Assembly (NCBI GenBank): GCA_029260755.1
Contig: JAJDCQ010000235.1
Location: 1-56,840, forward strand
Origin: Planctomycetota bacterium
GTDB taxonomy: Bacteria; Planctomycetota; J058; JAJDCQ01
Length of the DNA: 56,840 bases
Direction: 5' to 3'
Shown here piece by piece: positions 26,084-34,381 of the stretch; within the stretch, counting starts at the first letter, position 1, and each line of letters begins with the position of its first letter. The notes under the pieces were generated by a model that did not search any database, had not been told where the DNA came from, and saw only the letters and a program-made list of their open reading frames with translations. A program made the translations under genes and the position numbers.

Positions 26084-28060
26084 CTAGGTGAAGGCGAGCT
26101 TCTGCGGGAGCGCCCGGCAGAGCGCCTCGGGGTTCACGACGCCCTGCTCGAGGAGGAAGCGGGCGTAGCTGCCCATCGAGACGAACGTGCCCGAGCCCAG
26201 CGCGGCCCGGAGCTCGCCGGCCCCGGCGTCGCGGTCGATCAGCTCGGCGAGCGCTTCCCCGACGGCGAGCACCTCGAAGAGGGCGACCCGGCCGAAGGCG
26301 CCGGTGCCGCCGCACTGATCGCACCCGGCGCCCGCCCGGAGCTCGAGCGAGGCGCCCGCCTCGAGGACGCCGCGGTCGCGGAGGCGCTCGGTCAGGCTCG
26401 TCGCCGCCGCCCCCTGCAGCGGCGCCACGCACGACCGGCAGTTCCGCGCGACGAGCCGCTGGCTCAGGACACCCCGCAGCGCGCTCCCGATCTGATAGGC
26501 GGGCACGCCGAGCTGACGCAGTCGCGTCACGCTCTCGATCGCGGAGTGGGTGTGGAGGCTCGAGAGGACGAGGTGGCCGGTCGAGCCGGCCTCGGTCGCG
26601 ATCTCGGCCGACTCGGCGTCGCGGATCTCTCCGACCAGGATGACGTCGGGGTCCTGCCGGAGCACCGATCGGAGGATCTGGGCGAACTCGAGGCCGGCGG
26701 CGCGGTTGACCTGGGTCTGGGTCGCGAAGGCGAGGTCGTGCTCGATCGGGTCCTCGATCGTGACCACGTTGATCGCGTTGCTCCGGGCCCAGATCCCCTC
26801 GAGGCCGGCGTAGAGGGTCGAGGTCTTGCCCGACCCGGTCGGTCCGGTGACGAGGACGAGGCCGCTCGGGCTCGAGAAGATGTCGTTCACGAGCATCGAG
26901 ATCGGCTTCGACGGGATGAGCTGGTCGAGGTCGGCGATCCGGCGGTCGGGGTCGGCGATTCGGAGGACCGCCTTCTCGCCGCCCTGACACGGCAGGACCG
27001 AGAGGCGCAGGTCGATCCGACGGTCGCCGAGGTTGGCCGAGAACCGGCCGTCCTGGGGCAGGCGCTTCTCGGTGATGTCGAGCTCGCCGATGACCTTGAG
27101 GCGGTTGACCGTCTTCGAGATCCGTTCGGCCGTGACCGCGACGTCGTCGCCGAGCTTCGCGTCGACGACCCGGCCGTCGATCCGTATGCGGACGCGGCCG
27201 CCCCCGTCGGGGCCGCCCGACGGCTCGAGGTGGACGTCGCTCCCGCGTCCGTGGACCGCGGAGAGGAGGGCGCGACGGAGGAGGTCGGACGCGTCGGAGT
27301 CGTCGAGGGTGGCCGCCTCGCCCTTGCTGTCAATCACCGTCAGGGCGGCGTCGTCGAACGTCTCGGCCGGCGCGGCGCTCCCGTGGAGCGACCGGAACCG
27401 CGAGAAGTCGTCGGGGCTCATCGCGACGAACTCGATCCGGTAGCCGCCGAGGACGCTCCCGATGAAGTCGCGGACGTCCTTCTGGTAGGGGTCGACCATC
27501 GCCACGGTCAGGGCGTCGCCGTCGCGGCCGATCACGAGCGCGCTGAAGGTGTCGCAGAGGTTCGGGGCGAGGAGGGGGACGGTCTCCTCGAGCCCGCTCA
27601 GCTCGTCGAGGTCGACGAAGCGATAGACCGACGCCTCGCGCCGGCTGGCGTCCTCGATGTAGACGGCCATCCCGCGGCACATCGCCAGGGCGAAGTCCTT
27701 CGAGGAGCCGATGAGCTCGCGGACGTGGCTCTGGTGGAAGACCTGGCAGCGGCCCGAGGTCACCGCCCGGATCGAGCTGCTCCGGGGACGTCCGGAGATC
27801 ACCGAGATCTCGCCGAAGTGGGCGCCCGCCCCGAGGCGGCGGAGCTCGCGCTCGATCCCGACGGTCGGCTCCGAGAGGAAGACCTCGTACTCGCCCGACT
27901 CGGTGACGAAGAACTCATCGCCCTCGGTCCCCTGGACGATGACCTGCTCGCCCGCGGCGAAGTCGCGCGTCGCCGCCTTCGAGGCGAGCTGCTGCAGGTC
28001 GGCGGGGCTGACATCGGCGAAGATCGGGATCGCGTGGAGCTTGGCGGCGAGCTCGGCCAT
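26084..28060 (-). CDS. PilB/GspE-type secretion ATPase with N-terminal cyclic-nucleotide-binding domain
   Basis: Predicted 658 residues. Residues about 14-135 form a cNMP-binding domain with a phosphate-binding cassette (FGEISVISGRPRSSSIRA, 82-99). Residues about 145-225 resemble the MshEN/T2SSE N-domain, which binds c-di-GMP in some relatives. The ATPase has Walker A GPTGSGKTS (406-414), an Asp box, Walker B ILVGEIRD (474-481) and HTHSA. The CRSC and CDQC pairs form the usual tetracysteine zinc site. It should power assembly of a type IV pilus or type II secretion pseudopilus. GAGGAG six bases before ATG 28060 fixes the start. No other pilus or secretion genes lie nearby. Confidence 0.9.
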   Translation of the reverse strand: MAELAAKLHAIPIFADVSPADLQQLASKAATRDFAAGEQVIVQGTEGDEFFVTESGEYEVFLSEPTVGIERELRRLGAGAHFGEISVISGRPRSSSIRAVTSGRCQVFHQSHVRELIGSSKDFALAMCRGMAVYIEDASRREASVYRFVDLDELSGLEETVPLLAPNLCDTFSALVIGRDGDALTVAMVDPYQKDVRDFIGSVLGGYRIEFVAMSPDDFSRFRSLHGSAAPAETFDDAALTVIDSKGEAATLDDSDASDLLRRALLSAVHGRGSDVHLEPSGGPDGGGRVRIRIDGRVVDAKLGDDVAVTAERISKTVNRLKVIGELDITEKRLPQDGRFSANLGDRRIDLRLSVLPCQGGEKAVLRIADPDRRIADLDQLIPSKPISMLVNDIFSSPSGLVLVTGPTGSGKTSTLYAGLEGIWARSNAINVVTIEDPIEHDLAFATQTQVNRAAGLEFAQILRSVLRQDPDVILVGEIRDAESAEIATEAGSTGHLVLSSLHTHSAIESVTRLRQLGVPAYQIGSALRGVLSQRLVARNCRSCVAPLQGAAATSLTERLRDRGVLEAGASLELRAGAGCDQCGGTGAFGRVALFEVLAVGEALAELIDRDAGAGELRAALGSGTFVSMGSYARFLLEQGVVNPEALCRALPQKLAFT

Positions 28061-28103
28061 GGGCGTCTCCTCGGGTCGGGGCGGTCCGAAATGGAAGGCG
28101 ATG

Positions 28104-28132
28104 AGGCTACGCCGTCGGCCGCGGCTCGGCAA
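28104..28132 (-). promoter_or_regulatory. Sigma70-like promoter of the cNMP/PilB-like ATPase
   Basis: On the minus strand, TTGCCG (28127-28132), 17-bp spacer, TAGCCT (28104-28109), with a start near 28097 and a leader of about 37 bases before ATG 28060. Confidence 0.35.
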
Positions 28133-28159
28133 CCGGAGGGACGGGGGCTCGGGGGCGGG

Positions 28160-29212
28160 TCAGCGGGACTTGATCAGGCCGGCGCGACGGAGCTCGAAGA
28201 AGTACTTCCAGCCGAAGATCGGCCACCACCTCTTGTCGCGCTCGCTCGGCTCGAGGCGGATGCCCTTGGTCCGCTCGATCTTGTCGATGACGTAGTCGAT
28301 CCAGTTCTCGTAGAGGAACATGTACTTCGGCCAGCGCTGCTTGCCTCGGCGGCGGCTGCGGGCGAGCCATCGCTGCACCGTCCGGGCGAGGAGCGCCGTC
28401 TCGCTGGCCGGCAGGGCGATCCTCATGCTCCCGTCCTCCCCCGCCGGCTCGACGGCCCGCCGGCCGGATCCGTCCCGGAGCGCCGACAGGATCCGCCGGC
28501 CGTAGATCTCCTCGTAGTGGTCCGCCTCCGACCGGAAGATCTTGTCGACCTTGTCGGACGCCTCCACCCGCACCTCTCCCTCGTACGACAGGGCGAGGAC
28601 GGCCCGGGCGAACTCGGCGGGGGTGAACGGCGCCCGCGGATCGGGGCGCTCGGCGAGGCGCCCGAGGGCGAGGCCCGCGACGGTCACCGCCGCGTCGACG
28701 AACCGCTCGATGACCCGCTCGTGGACCGCGGGGCTGGCCGTCCACGCGAGCCCCATCCGCTTGCTGAAGCGACCCATGTGGTAGAGGTCGTGACCCTCCC
28801 AGGACGTCTCGCGTCGCAGGTGGCGCTCGGAGACGACGCAGAACTTGCAGCGGAGGACCCCGCCGCCGAGCGCCGCGCCCGCCGGCACCTCGACCTCGTA
28901 GATGTTCGGCGCCAGAAAGCGGTTCAGCGCCGCATGGACCCAGCGCTTCTTCTTCCGCCAGCGCCCGCCCGCGTTCCCGTAGAAGCTCTCGTAGCGATCG
29001 CAGACGAGGAAGAAGTCGAACATCGAGGAGGTGCTGCGCGTGACCGACGAGATGCACGAGCCGTAGAAGATCACGGCCCGGAGCGAGCGGCCGAAGATCC
29101 CGCGGAAGTGCTCGACGAACCGATCGGTCTCGGGAGCCCGGAACGGCGAGTTCTTGGCGCGGACGAGGTCGCGCACGGCGGCGCGGGTGGCGTCGTCGAT
29201 CCCCAGGGTCAT
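28160..29212 (-). CDS. Tam41/Mmp37-like phosphatidate cytidylyltransferase homologue
   Basis: Predicted 350 residues. The order of conserved blocks matches mitochondrial Tam41: a nucleotidyltransferase start FYGSCISS (G51-S52) followed by SMFDFFLV (D66 after the Gly-Ser), then 'APNIYEVEV', then CKFCVVS and SWEGHDLYHMGRFSKRM, which parallels the Tam41 'KYGVIS...W..LY.AGR..KP' segment. Tam41 makes CDP-diacylglycerol from phosphatidate and CTP. The protein would thus feed phospholipid synthesis as an alternative to CdsA. The C-terminal half is basic and aromatic, as expected for a membrane-peripheral enzyme. The assignment rests on motif order, so other nucleotidyltransferases are possible. Confidence 0.6.
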   Translation of the reverse strand: MTLGIDDATRAAVRDLVRAKNSPFRAPETDRFVEHFRGIFGRSLRAVIFYGSCISSVTRSTSSMFDFFLVCDRYESFYGNAGGRWRKKKRWVHAALNRFLAPNIYEVEVPAGAALGGGVLRCKFCVVSERHLRRETSWEGHDLYHMGRFSKRMGLAWTASPAVHERVIERFVDAAVTVAGLALGRLAERPDPRAPFTPAEFARAVLALSYEGEVRVEASDKVDKIFRSEADHYEEIYGRRILSALRDGSGRRAVEPAGEDGSMRIALPASETALLARTVQRWLARSRRRGKQRWPKYMFLYENWIDYVIDKIERTKGIRLEPSERDKRWWPIFGWKYFFELRRAGLIKSR

Positions 29213-29285
29213 GGGGTCATTGAACCCGGGATGGGGGATGGACGGAAGGGTGAGGCGGACGCCGGCGGGAGAGTGGACGAAATCT

Positions 29286-29377
29286 CACGCAAAGGCGCAA
29301 AGGCGCAAAGGGTCGTTGCCCTGGGCCGAGATCTCGACCCGACCGAGCTCCTTTGCGTCTTTGCGCCTTTGCGTGAG
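29286..29377. repeat. Inverted 8-mer repeat element (CGCAAAGG type)
   Basis: The left arm 29286-29311 contains three CGCAAAGG-phase octamers. The right arm 29352-29377 is its reverse complement with one mismatch. The 40-bp centre is GC-rich. The arms could form a 26-bp hairpin. The right arm ends 11 bases before the stop-codon end of the Ser/Gly-rich lipoprotein gene, so the element may double as its terminator. I see nothing else in 29213-29388. Confidence 0.75.
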
Positions 29378-29388
29378 GTTCGTCGTTC

Positions 29389-29799
29389 CTAGAAGCCCCG
29401 GCTGCTCGAGCGGGAGCTGCTCGAGCGGAACCCGCCGAGGCTCCCGCTGAAGCCGGAGCTGCTCGAGCTGTAGGAGCCGCGGAACCCGGAGCCGTAGCTG
29501 CCCGATGACCCGGTCGTCCCGCGGAAGGAGCTGCTGCCGCTGCTGCCCGAGAACGAGGCGGAGCCGCCGAACCCGTACGAGGAGGAGGAGCTCGACCCGC
29601 GGTACGACGAGCTCCTGCCGGAGTAGTAGGAGGAGCTCCCCGTCGACGAGCCCGCGGTCCGGTAGCTCGCGCCTCGCGCGTGCGACGGCGCCATCGTCGG
29701 CCCCGAGTAGGAGCCTGGGTATTGCCCGCCGCCGGCGCATCCCGAGAGGGCGACCAGGCCGGCAACGCACATCCCGAACATCGCGACCTTGAAGCTCAT
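29389..29799 (-). CDS. Ser/Gly/Tyr-rich low-complexity lipoprotein
   Basis: Predicted 136 residues. A lipoprotein signal peptide with lipobox LSGC is followed by about 110 residues of almost only Ser, Gly, Tyr, Phe and Arg (short stretches such as SSSYRGSSSSSSYGFGG). Such sequence is disordered, and the regular Tyr/Phe/Arg spacing suits self-association or cell-wall contact. GGAGAC five bases before ATG 29799 supports this start over an in-frame ATG 15 bases upstream. Codon choice stays GC-rich. I recognise no family. Confidence 0.75.
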   Translation of the reverse strand: MSFKVAMFGMCVAGLVALSGCAGGGQYPGSYSGPTMAPSHARGASYRTAGSSTGSSSYYSGRSSSYRGSSSSSSYGFGGSASFSGSSGSSSFRGTTGSSGSYGSGFRGSYSSSSSGFSGSLGGFRSSSSRSSSRGF

Positions 29800-29835
29800 C
29801 GTTCGTCTCCGCATTCCAGCTCTCGCGCGAGAGGC

Positions 29836-29844
29836 ATCCTAGCA
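29836..29844 (-). promoter_or_regulatory. Extended -10 element of the Ser/Gly-rich lipoprotein gene
   Basis: On the minus strand TGC is followed by TAGGAT (29836-29841), about 37 bases before the ATG at 29799. No clear -35 box. The adjacent 29859-29880 holds two copies of GAGGGGTCACC. Confidence 0.35.
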
Positions 29845-29874
29845 GACTCGCCGAGCTGAGGGGTCACCGAGGGG

Positions 29875-32800
29875 TCACCGCCGCCCCGCGGGGCGCCACC
29901 GTCCGGGGATCGATCCGGGGCGCGGCTCGGCCGGCAGCTCGGAGGGGTCGATCGGGACGCCGTCGCGGTAGACGACGAAGCTGCGGTGGCTCGAGGCGAC
30001 GCGGGGGCCGCCCGTCAGGATGCCGACGAGGTTCGCCGGGTCGGCGGCGCTCACCCGGATGATCTCCCCGCGCGGCTCCTCGCGGCGGATGCGGCGGAGC
30101 GCCTCGACGGCGCCCGGCCGCGCGAACTGCTCGCCGTAGACGCCGGCGACGAAGCGGCCGCCGCGGATGCCGCCGCGCGCCTCCATCCGGCGATAGACCC
30201 GGGCGAGGTCGCGCCAGGGGATCGCCACGCTCTCGCGGACGAGGAGGTCGCGGAACACGACGCCCCAGCGGGTGAGGAGCTGCTCCGCCCAGAGCTCGAC
30301 GAGCTCCTCGTCGAAGCGGCGCCAGCCGCTCCGGGCCTCGTCCGCGTCGACGGGCGACTCGGCGGCGAGCTCGCTCCAGCGTCCCGAGGGGAGCCCTCCG
30401 CCGGGGACGCCGGCCCGACGCCACCGGCGGCGGACGGCCGCCTCGCGACGCCGCCGCGCCGGGTCCATGAGGCGCCTCAGCGCTCCGTAGCCGTCGGCGT
30501 GGACGAGGCCGCGGGCGACCAGCTCGCGGAGGCCCTGATCGACCTCGGCCGGGAGGCGCCCGGCCTCGCGGGCGATGTCGTTGACGAAGAGGGCGCCGCG
30601 GCGGCGGAGCGCCTCGAGGACGTCGGCCGCCACGCCGGGCGGCGGGACGGCGGGACGCTCGCCCGCCCGCACGCCCGCGATGATCCACGCCAGGTCGTCT
30701 CGGGTGACGAGCGAGAGCGGCGTCGCCCGGGTCGCCGGCGCGGTCCGGCGGCGCGGCGCGGGCTCCGCGGCGGTCGCGTGATCGAGTGCGTCATCCTCCG
30801 CCGTCTCGGCCCGCTCGGTCGCGTCGGTCTCGCTCTCGGCCGCGTCCGCCTCGGATCCGGCGACGCCGAAGCCGAGCCGGCCCCAGGCGATCTCGCCGGC
30901 GAGGGAGAGTTCGTCGAGCCAGCCCGGCTGGAAGCCTTCGACCCGCGCGGCGAGGAGGTCCCGCTCCCACGCGACGGCCGGCGCCTCGAAGCCCTGGAGC
31001 CTCGTGACGACCTCGCGGACGCCGCGCTTGCCGTCGCGCCGCGTCTTCGGCGCGAGGTGCTGCCACCTCAGGACGAACCTGATGAAGTCGCGCTTGCTGA
31101 CCGGCTCGATCTCGGCGCGAAGCCGGTCGAGGGTGAGCCGGTGGATCCGGGCGAGGAGGCGCCGATCACAGAACTCGACGACCTCGTCGCCGGGCGCCCG
31201 GAAGCGGCCGCGGAGCACCGCGCCCTCGGTCTCCAGGCGCGCGAGGGCAGCCTCGACGGTCGGCTCGGGGAGCGCGACCCGGAGGGCGAGCTCGACGACG
31301 GTCGTCGGACCGGCCAGCTCGACGTGGCCGCGGACGACCGCGTAGGCGGCGTCGGACGGCGAGGGCGGAGGGCCGTCCAGCGCGGGCGGAAGGGTGATCG
31401 CCGGCTCGATCGCGCCGTCGGAGTGCAGCGCCTCCACCGTGCGCAAGCTCTCGGCGGCGAACCAGAGGACGCGCTCGCCCGCGCGCACGCGCGCCGCTCG
31501 CCCGAACGCGGCGAGCGTCTCGAGGGTCGGGACGAGGCTGCCGAGCGTCTCGCCGCGCGCGCCGTCCTCGGCGAGCGTGACGACGCCGAGGAGCAGGTCG
31601 TGGACCTCCTCGGGATCGCGCGGGTCCGGCCAGGCCTCGGCAACGACCCGCTCGATCGCGGCGACGTCGAGCGCGCCGAGGTCGCGCTCGCTCTCGGGCA
31701 ACGTCCGCCGGAGCGACACGGCCCGCGCCCGCCGCTCCTCGAGCGGCGCGTCGTCGAGATAGGTGTAGGGCTTGCTGTTCAGGATCTCGTGGGCGAACGG
31801 CGAGGGCTCGGTCGTCTCGCGGGCGTGGAAGCGCACCTCGCCCCGCTCCACCCGCTCGAACAGCGCGACCAGGCCGTCGACATCCATCGCCTCGTGGAGG
31901 CAGTCGTGGACGGTCTGCCGCACGAGCGGATGATCCGGCAGCTCCACCGGGCCGACCCGGTTGTCCTGGCAGCCGGCCGCGTCGGGGAAGACGAGGGCGA
32001 GGAGGTCGTCCGCCCGCATCCGCTGGATCGGCGGCGGCACGCGCCGCCCCTTGTCCTGCCGCCGGAGGGCGAGCGAGCGCTGCGCGTTCCAGCGCCAGCG
32101 CGCGCCGAAGATCGGCGCGGCGAGCAGCGTCTGGCGCACCGTCTCTTCGATGATGCCCGCCGAGAGAAACGCGAACGCGCGCTCGATCGGGAAGCTGTGC
32201 TGCTCGCCGAGCGACAGCAGGACGGCGTCGTCGCTCGCCGCCGCCTGGAGCTCGAAGTCGAACGTCCGGCAGAACTTCTTCCGCAGCCCGAGGCCGAACG
32301 CTCGGTTGATCCGCCCGCCGTAGGGCGAGTGGATGACGAGCTGCATGCCGCCGCTCTCGTCGAAGAAGCGCTCCCAGACGATGTCGGTCTGGGTCGGGAT
32401 CACGCCCGTCGCGACGTGCTGCGCGCGGACGTAGCGGCAGAGCTGCTCGCCGCTCGCCCGGTCGAGGCCCGCCTCGTCCTCGAGCCAGGAGAGATCGGCA
32501 TCGTCCTTCGCGAGATCCTCGGCGAGGCGGCGGCGCAGGGTCGCGACCTCGGCCGAGAGCTCGGCCGTCCGGGCCGGCGCCTCGCCCCGCCAGAACGGGA
32601 TCGTCGGCGGCGCGCCGCGCGCGTCCTCGACCCGGACGACGCCGCCACGCTCGACCCGGAGGATCCGCCACGAGGTCGACCCGAGCAGAAAGATGTCGCC
32701 GCGCATCGCCTCGACGGCGAAGTCCTCGTCCAGCGTGCCGACGAACGTGTCCTCGGGCTCCTTGAGCACCCGGTAGTCGGCGAGGTCCGCGATCGCCCCG

Positions 32801-34281
32801 CCGTTCTCGATCGCCACCCGCCGCGCGCTCCGTCGCGGATGGAGGACGCCGTTGATCCGGTCGCGGTGGAGCAGCGCCCGCGAGGCGCCCTGCTTCTCGG
32901 AGAGGCCCTCGGACAGCATCTCGATCACGTCGTCGAAGCTCTTCCGGTCGAGCTCCGCGTAGGGCGCCGCCCGCCGGAACAGCGCGAAGAGCTCGTCCTC
33001 ACGCCACGGCTCGCACGCGACCTCGGCGACGATCTGCTGGGCGAGGATGTCGAGCGGCGCCACCGGCGGGTCGACCCGGTCGAGCCGCCCGGCGCGGATG
33101 GCAGCGATGAGCGCGGCGCACTCGACGAGGTCGTCGCGCGACATCGGGAAGAGCCGCCCCTTGGGCGTCTTGCCGAGCGAGTGGCCGCTCCGGCCGACCC
33201 GCTGGAGGAACGTCGACACGCTCCGCGGCGACTCGAGCTGACACACGAGGTCGACCGAGCCGACGTCAATGCCGAGCTCGAGGGACGCGGTCGCGACGAG
33301 CGCCCGGCACTCGCCGGCCTTCAGACGCCGCTCGAGCGCCTGGCGCTTGTCCTTGGAGAGGCTGCCGTGGTGCGCCGCGACCGCCTCCTCGCCGAGGCGC
33401 TCGGCGAGGTGCTGGGCGGTCCGCTCGGCGACCCGGCGCGTGTTGACGAAGATGAGCGTCGTCTGGTGCTGGCCGACGAGGTCGGCAATGCGGTCGTGGA
33501 GCTCGCCCCACTGCTCGTGGCTGGCGACCGCCTCGAGGTCGGTCTCGGGGACACGGATCCCGAGGTCGAGGGGGCGGCGGTGGCCGGCGTCGACGATGCG
33601 GACGTCGGGCGCGGCGGCGGCGTCGGTCGGTCGAGCGCCGACGAGGAAGCGCGCCGCCGCATCCATCGGCTTGATCGTCGCGGAGAGCCCGATCCGGGCT
33701 GGGCGGGTGTTCGCGACGTGGTCGAGCCGGGCGAGCGAGAGCGCCATGTGGCTGCCGCGCTTGTCGCGGAGCAGCGCATGGATCTCGTCGACGATGACGG
33801 TGCGGACCGTCCGGAGGATCTCGCGGCTGCGCGCCGCGGTCAGCATCAGGTAGAGCGACTCGGGCGTCGTGATCAGGATGTGGGGCGGCTTGCGGATGAT
33901 CTTCTGCCGCTCGCCCTGGGTCGTGTCGCCGGAGCGAACCGCCGTGCGGATCCTCGTGTCGGTGGACAGCCCGATCTCGCGGAGAGGCTCCTCGAGGTTG
34001 CGCTCGATGTCGGCGCCGAGCGCCTTGAGCGGCGAGATGTACAGGACGCTGGTCTCATCCTCGAGCGTCCCCGCGTCCGCCTCCTCCATGAGGCGCGAGA
34101 TCGCGACGAGAAACGCGGCGAGCGTCTTGCCCGACCCGGTCGGCGCGGTGATCAGGGTATCGCGCCCGGCGAGGATCTCGGGCCAGCCCCCGACCTGCGC
34201 GTCGGTGGCCCGCTCGAAGCGCCCCTCGAACCAGGCGCGGACGGCGGGGTGAAAGCCGGCGAGGGGGTCGGACAGGCTCAT
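29875..34281 (-). CDS. lhr: Large ATP-dependent helicase, Lhr family
   Basis: Predicted 1468 residues, the length of full Lhr. Superfamily-2 motifs are clear: APTGSGKT (46-53), TTPESLYLML, DEIH (165-168), SATI, FVNTRRVAE, ATASLELGIDVGSVD and QRVGRSGHS. The Lhr-core winged-helix/beta-barrel module (for example LGSTSWRILRVE) and a long C-terminal region follow. Lhr helicases unwind DNA or RNA-DNA hybrids 3' to 5' and are linked to DNA damage responses. An acidic Ala/Glu/Thr-rich linker near residue 1150 separates the core from the last domain. ATG 34281 is preceded by GGAG. Confidence 0.93.
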   Translation of the reverse strand: MSLSDPLAGFHPAVRAWFEGRFERATDAQVGGWPEILAGRDTLITAPTGSGKTLAAFLVAISRLMEEADAGTLEDETSVLYISPLKALGADIERNLEEPLREIGLSTDTRIRTAVRSGDTTQGERQKIIRKPPHILITTPESLYLMLTAARSREILRTVRTVIVDEIHALLRDKRGSHMALSLARLDHVANTRPARIGLSATIKPMDAAARFLVGARPTDAAAAPDVRIVDAGHRRPLDLGIRVPETDLEAVASHEQWGELHDRIADLVGQHQTTLIFVNTRRVAERTAQHLAERLGEEAVAAHHGSLSKDKRQALERRLKAGECRALVATASLELGIDVGSVDLVCQLESPRSVSTFLQRVGRSGHSLGKTPKGRLFPMSRDDLVECAALIAAIRAGRLDRVDPPVAPLDILAQQIVAEVACEPWREDELFALFRRAAPYAELDRKSFDDVIEMLSEGLSEKQGASRALLHRDRINGVLHPRRSARRVAIENGGAIADLADYRVLKEPEDTFVGTLDEDFAVEAMRGDIFLLGSTSWRILRVERGGVVRVEDARGAPPTIPFWRGEAPARTAELSAEVATLRRRLAEDLAKDDADLSWLEDEAGLDRASGEQLCRYVRAQHVATGVIPTQTDIVWERFFDESGGMQLVIHSPYGGRINRAFGLGLRKKFCRTFDFELQAAASDDAVLLSLGEQHSFPIERAFAFLSAGIIEETVRQTLLAAPIFGARWRWNAQRSLALRRQDKGRRVPPPIQRMRADDLLALVFPDAAGCQDNRVGPVELPDHPLVRQTVHDCLHEAMDVDGLVALFERVERGEVRFHARETTEPSPFAHEILNSKPYTYLDDAPLEERRARAVSLRRTLPESERDLGALDVAAIERVVAEAWPDPRDPEEVHDLLLGVVTLAEDGARGETLGSLVPTLETLAAFGRAARVRAGERVLWFAAESLRTVEALHSDGAIEPAITLPPALDGPPPSPSDAAYAVVRGHVELAGPTTVVELALRVALPEPTVEAALARLETEGAVLRGRFRAPGDEVVEFCDRRLLARIHRLTLDRLRAEIEPVSKRDFIRFVLRWQHLAPKTRRDGKRGVREVVTRLQGFEAPAVAWERDLLAARVEGFQPGWLDELSLAGEIAWGRLGFGVAGSEADAAESETDATERAETAEDDALDHATAAEPAPRRRTAPATRATPLSLVTRDDLAWIIAGVRAGERPAVPPPGVAADVLEALRRRGALFVNDIAREAGRLPAEVDQGLRELVARGLVHADGYGALRRLMDPARRRREAAVRRRWRRAGVPGGGLPSGRWSELAAESPVDADEARSGWRRFDEELVELWAEQLLTRWGVVFRDLLVRESVAIPWRDLARVYRRMEARGGIRGGRFVAGVYGEQFARPGAVEALRRIRREEPRGEIIRVSAADPANLVGILTGGPRVASSHRSFVVYRDGVPIDPSELPAEPRPGSIPGRWRPAGRR

Positions 34282-34331
34282 GGCGGCGCAGTCTCCGGGC
34301 GGGCCACGCTCCCGCTCCGGGAGCCGGTCGG

Positions 34332-34337
34332 ATTCTA
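34332..34337 (-). promoter_or_regulatory. -10-like TAGAAT upstream of lhr
   Basis: Minus-strand TAGAAT about 50 bases upstream of the lhr start, in the 100-bp gap after the triple-STAS gene. No good -35 box is visible. Confidence 0.25.
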
Positions 34338-34381
34338 TCGGCGAGCAACGACACGCGCTTGGAGATTCGGAACCTCCGCGG

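Noticed and set aside
25088..29392. 1434-codon open frame antisense to the HEAT, ATPase and Tam41-like genes
   Set aside because: Spans three unrelated real genes and their promoters; shadow of high GC content.
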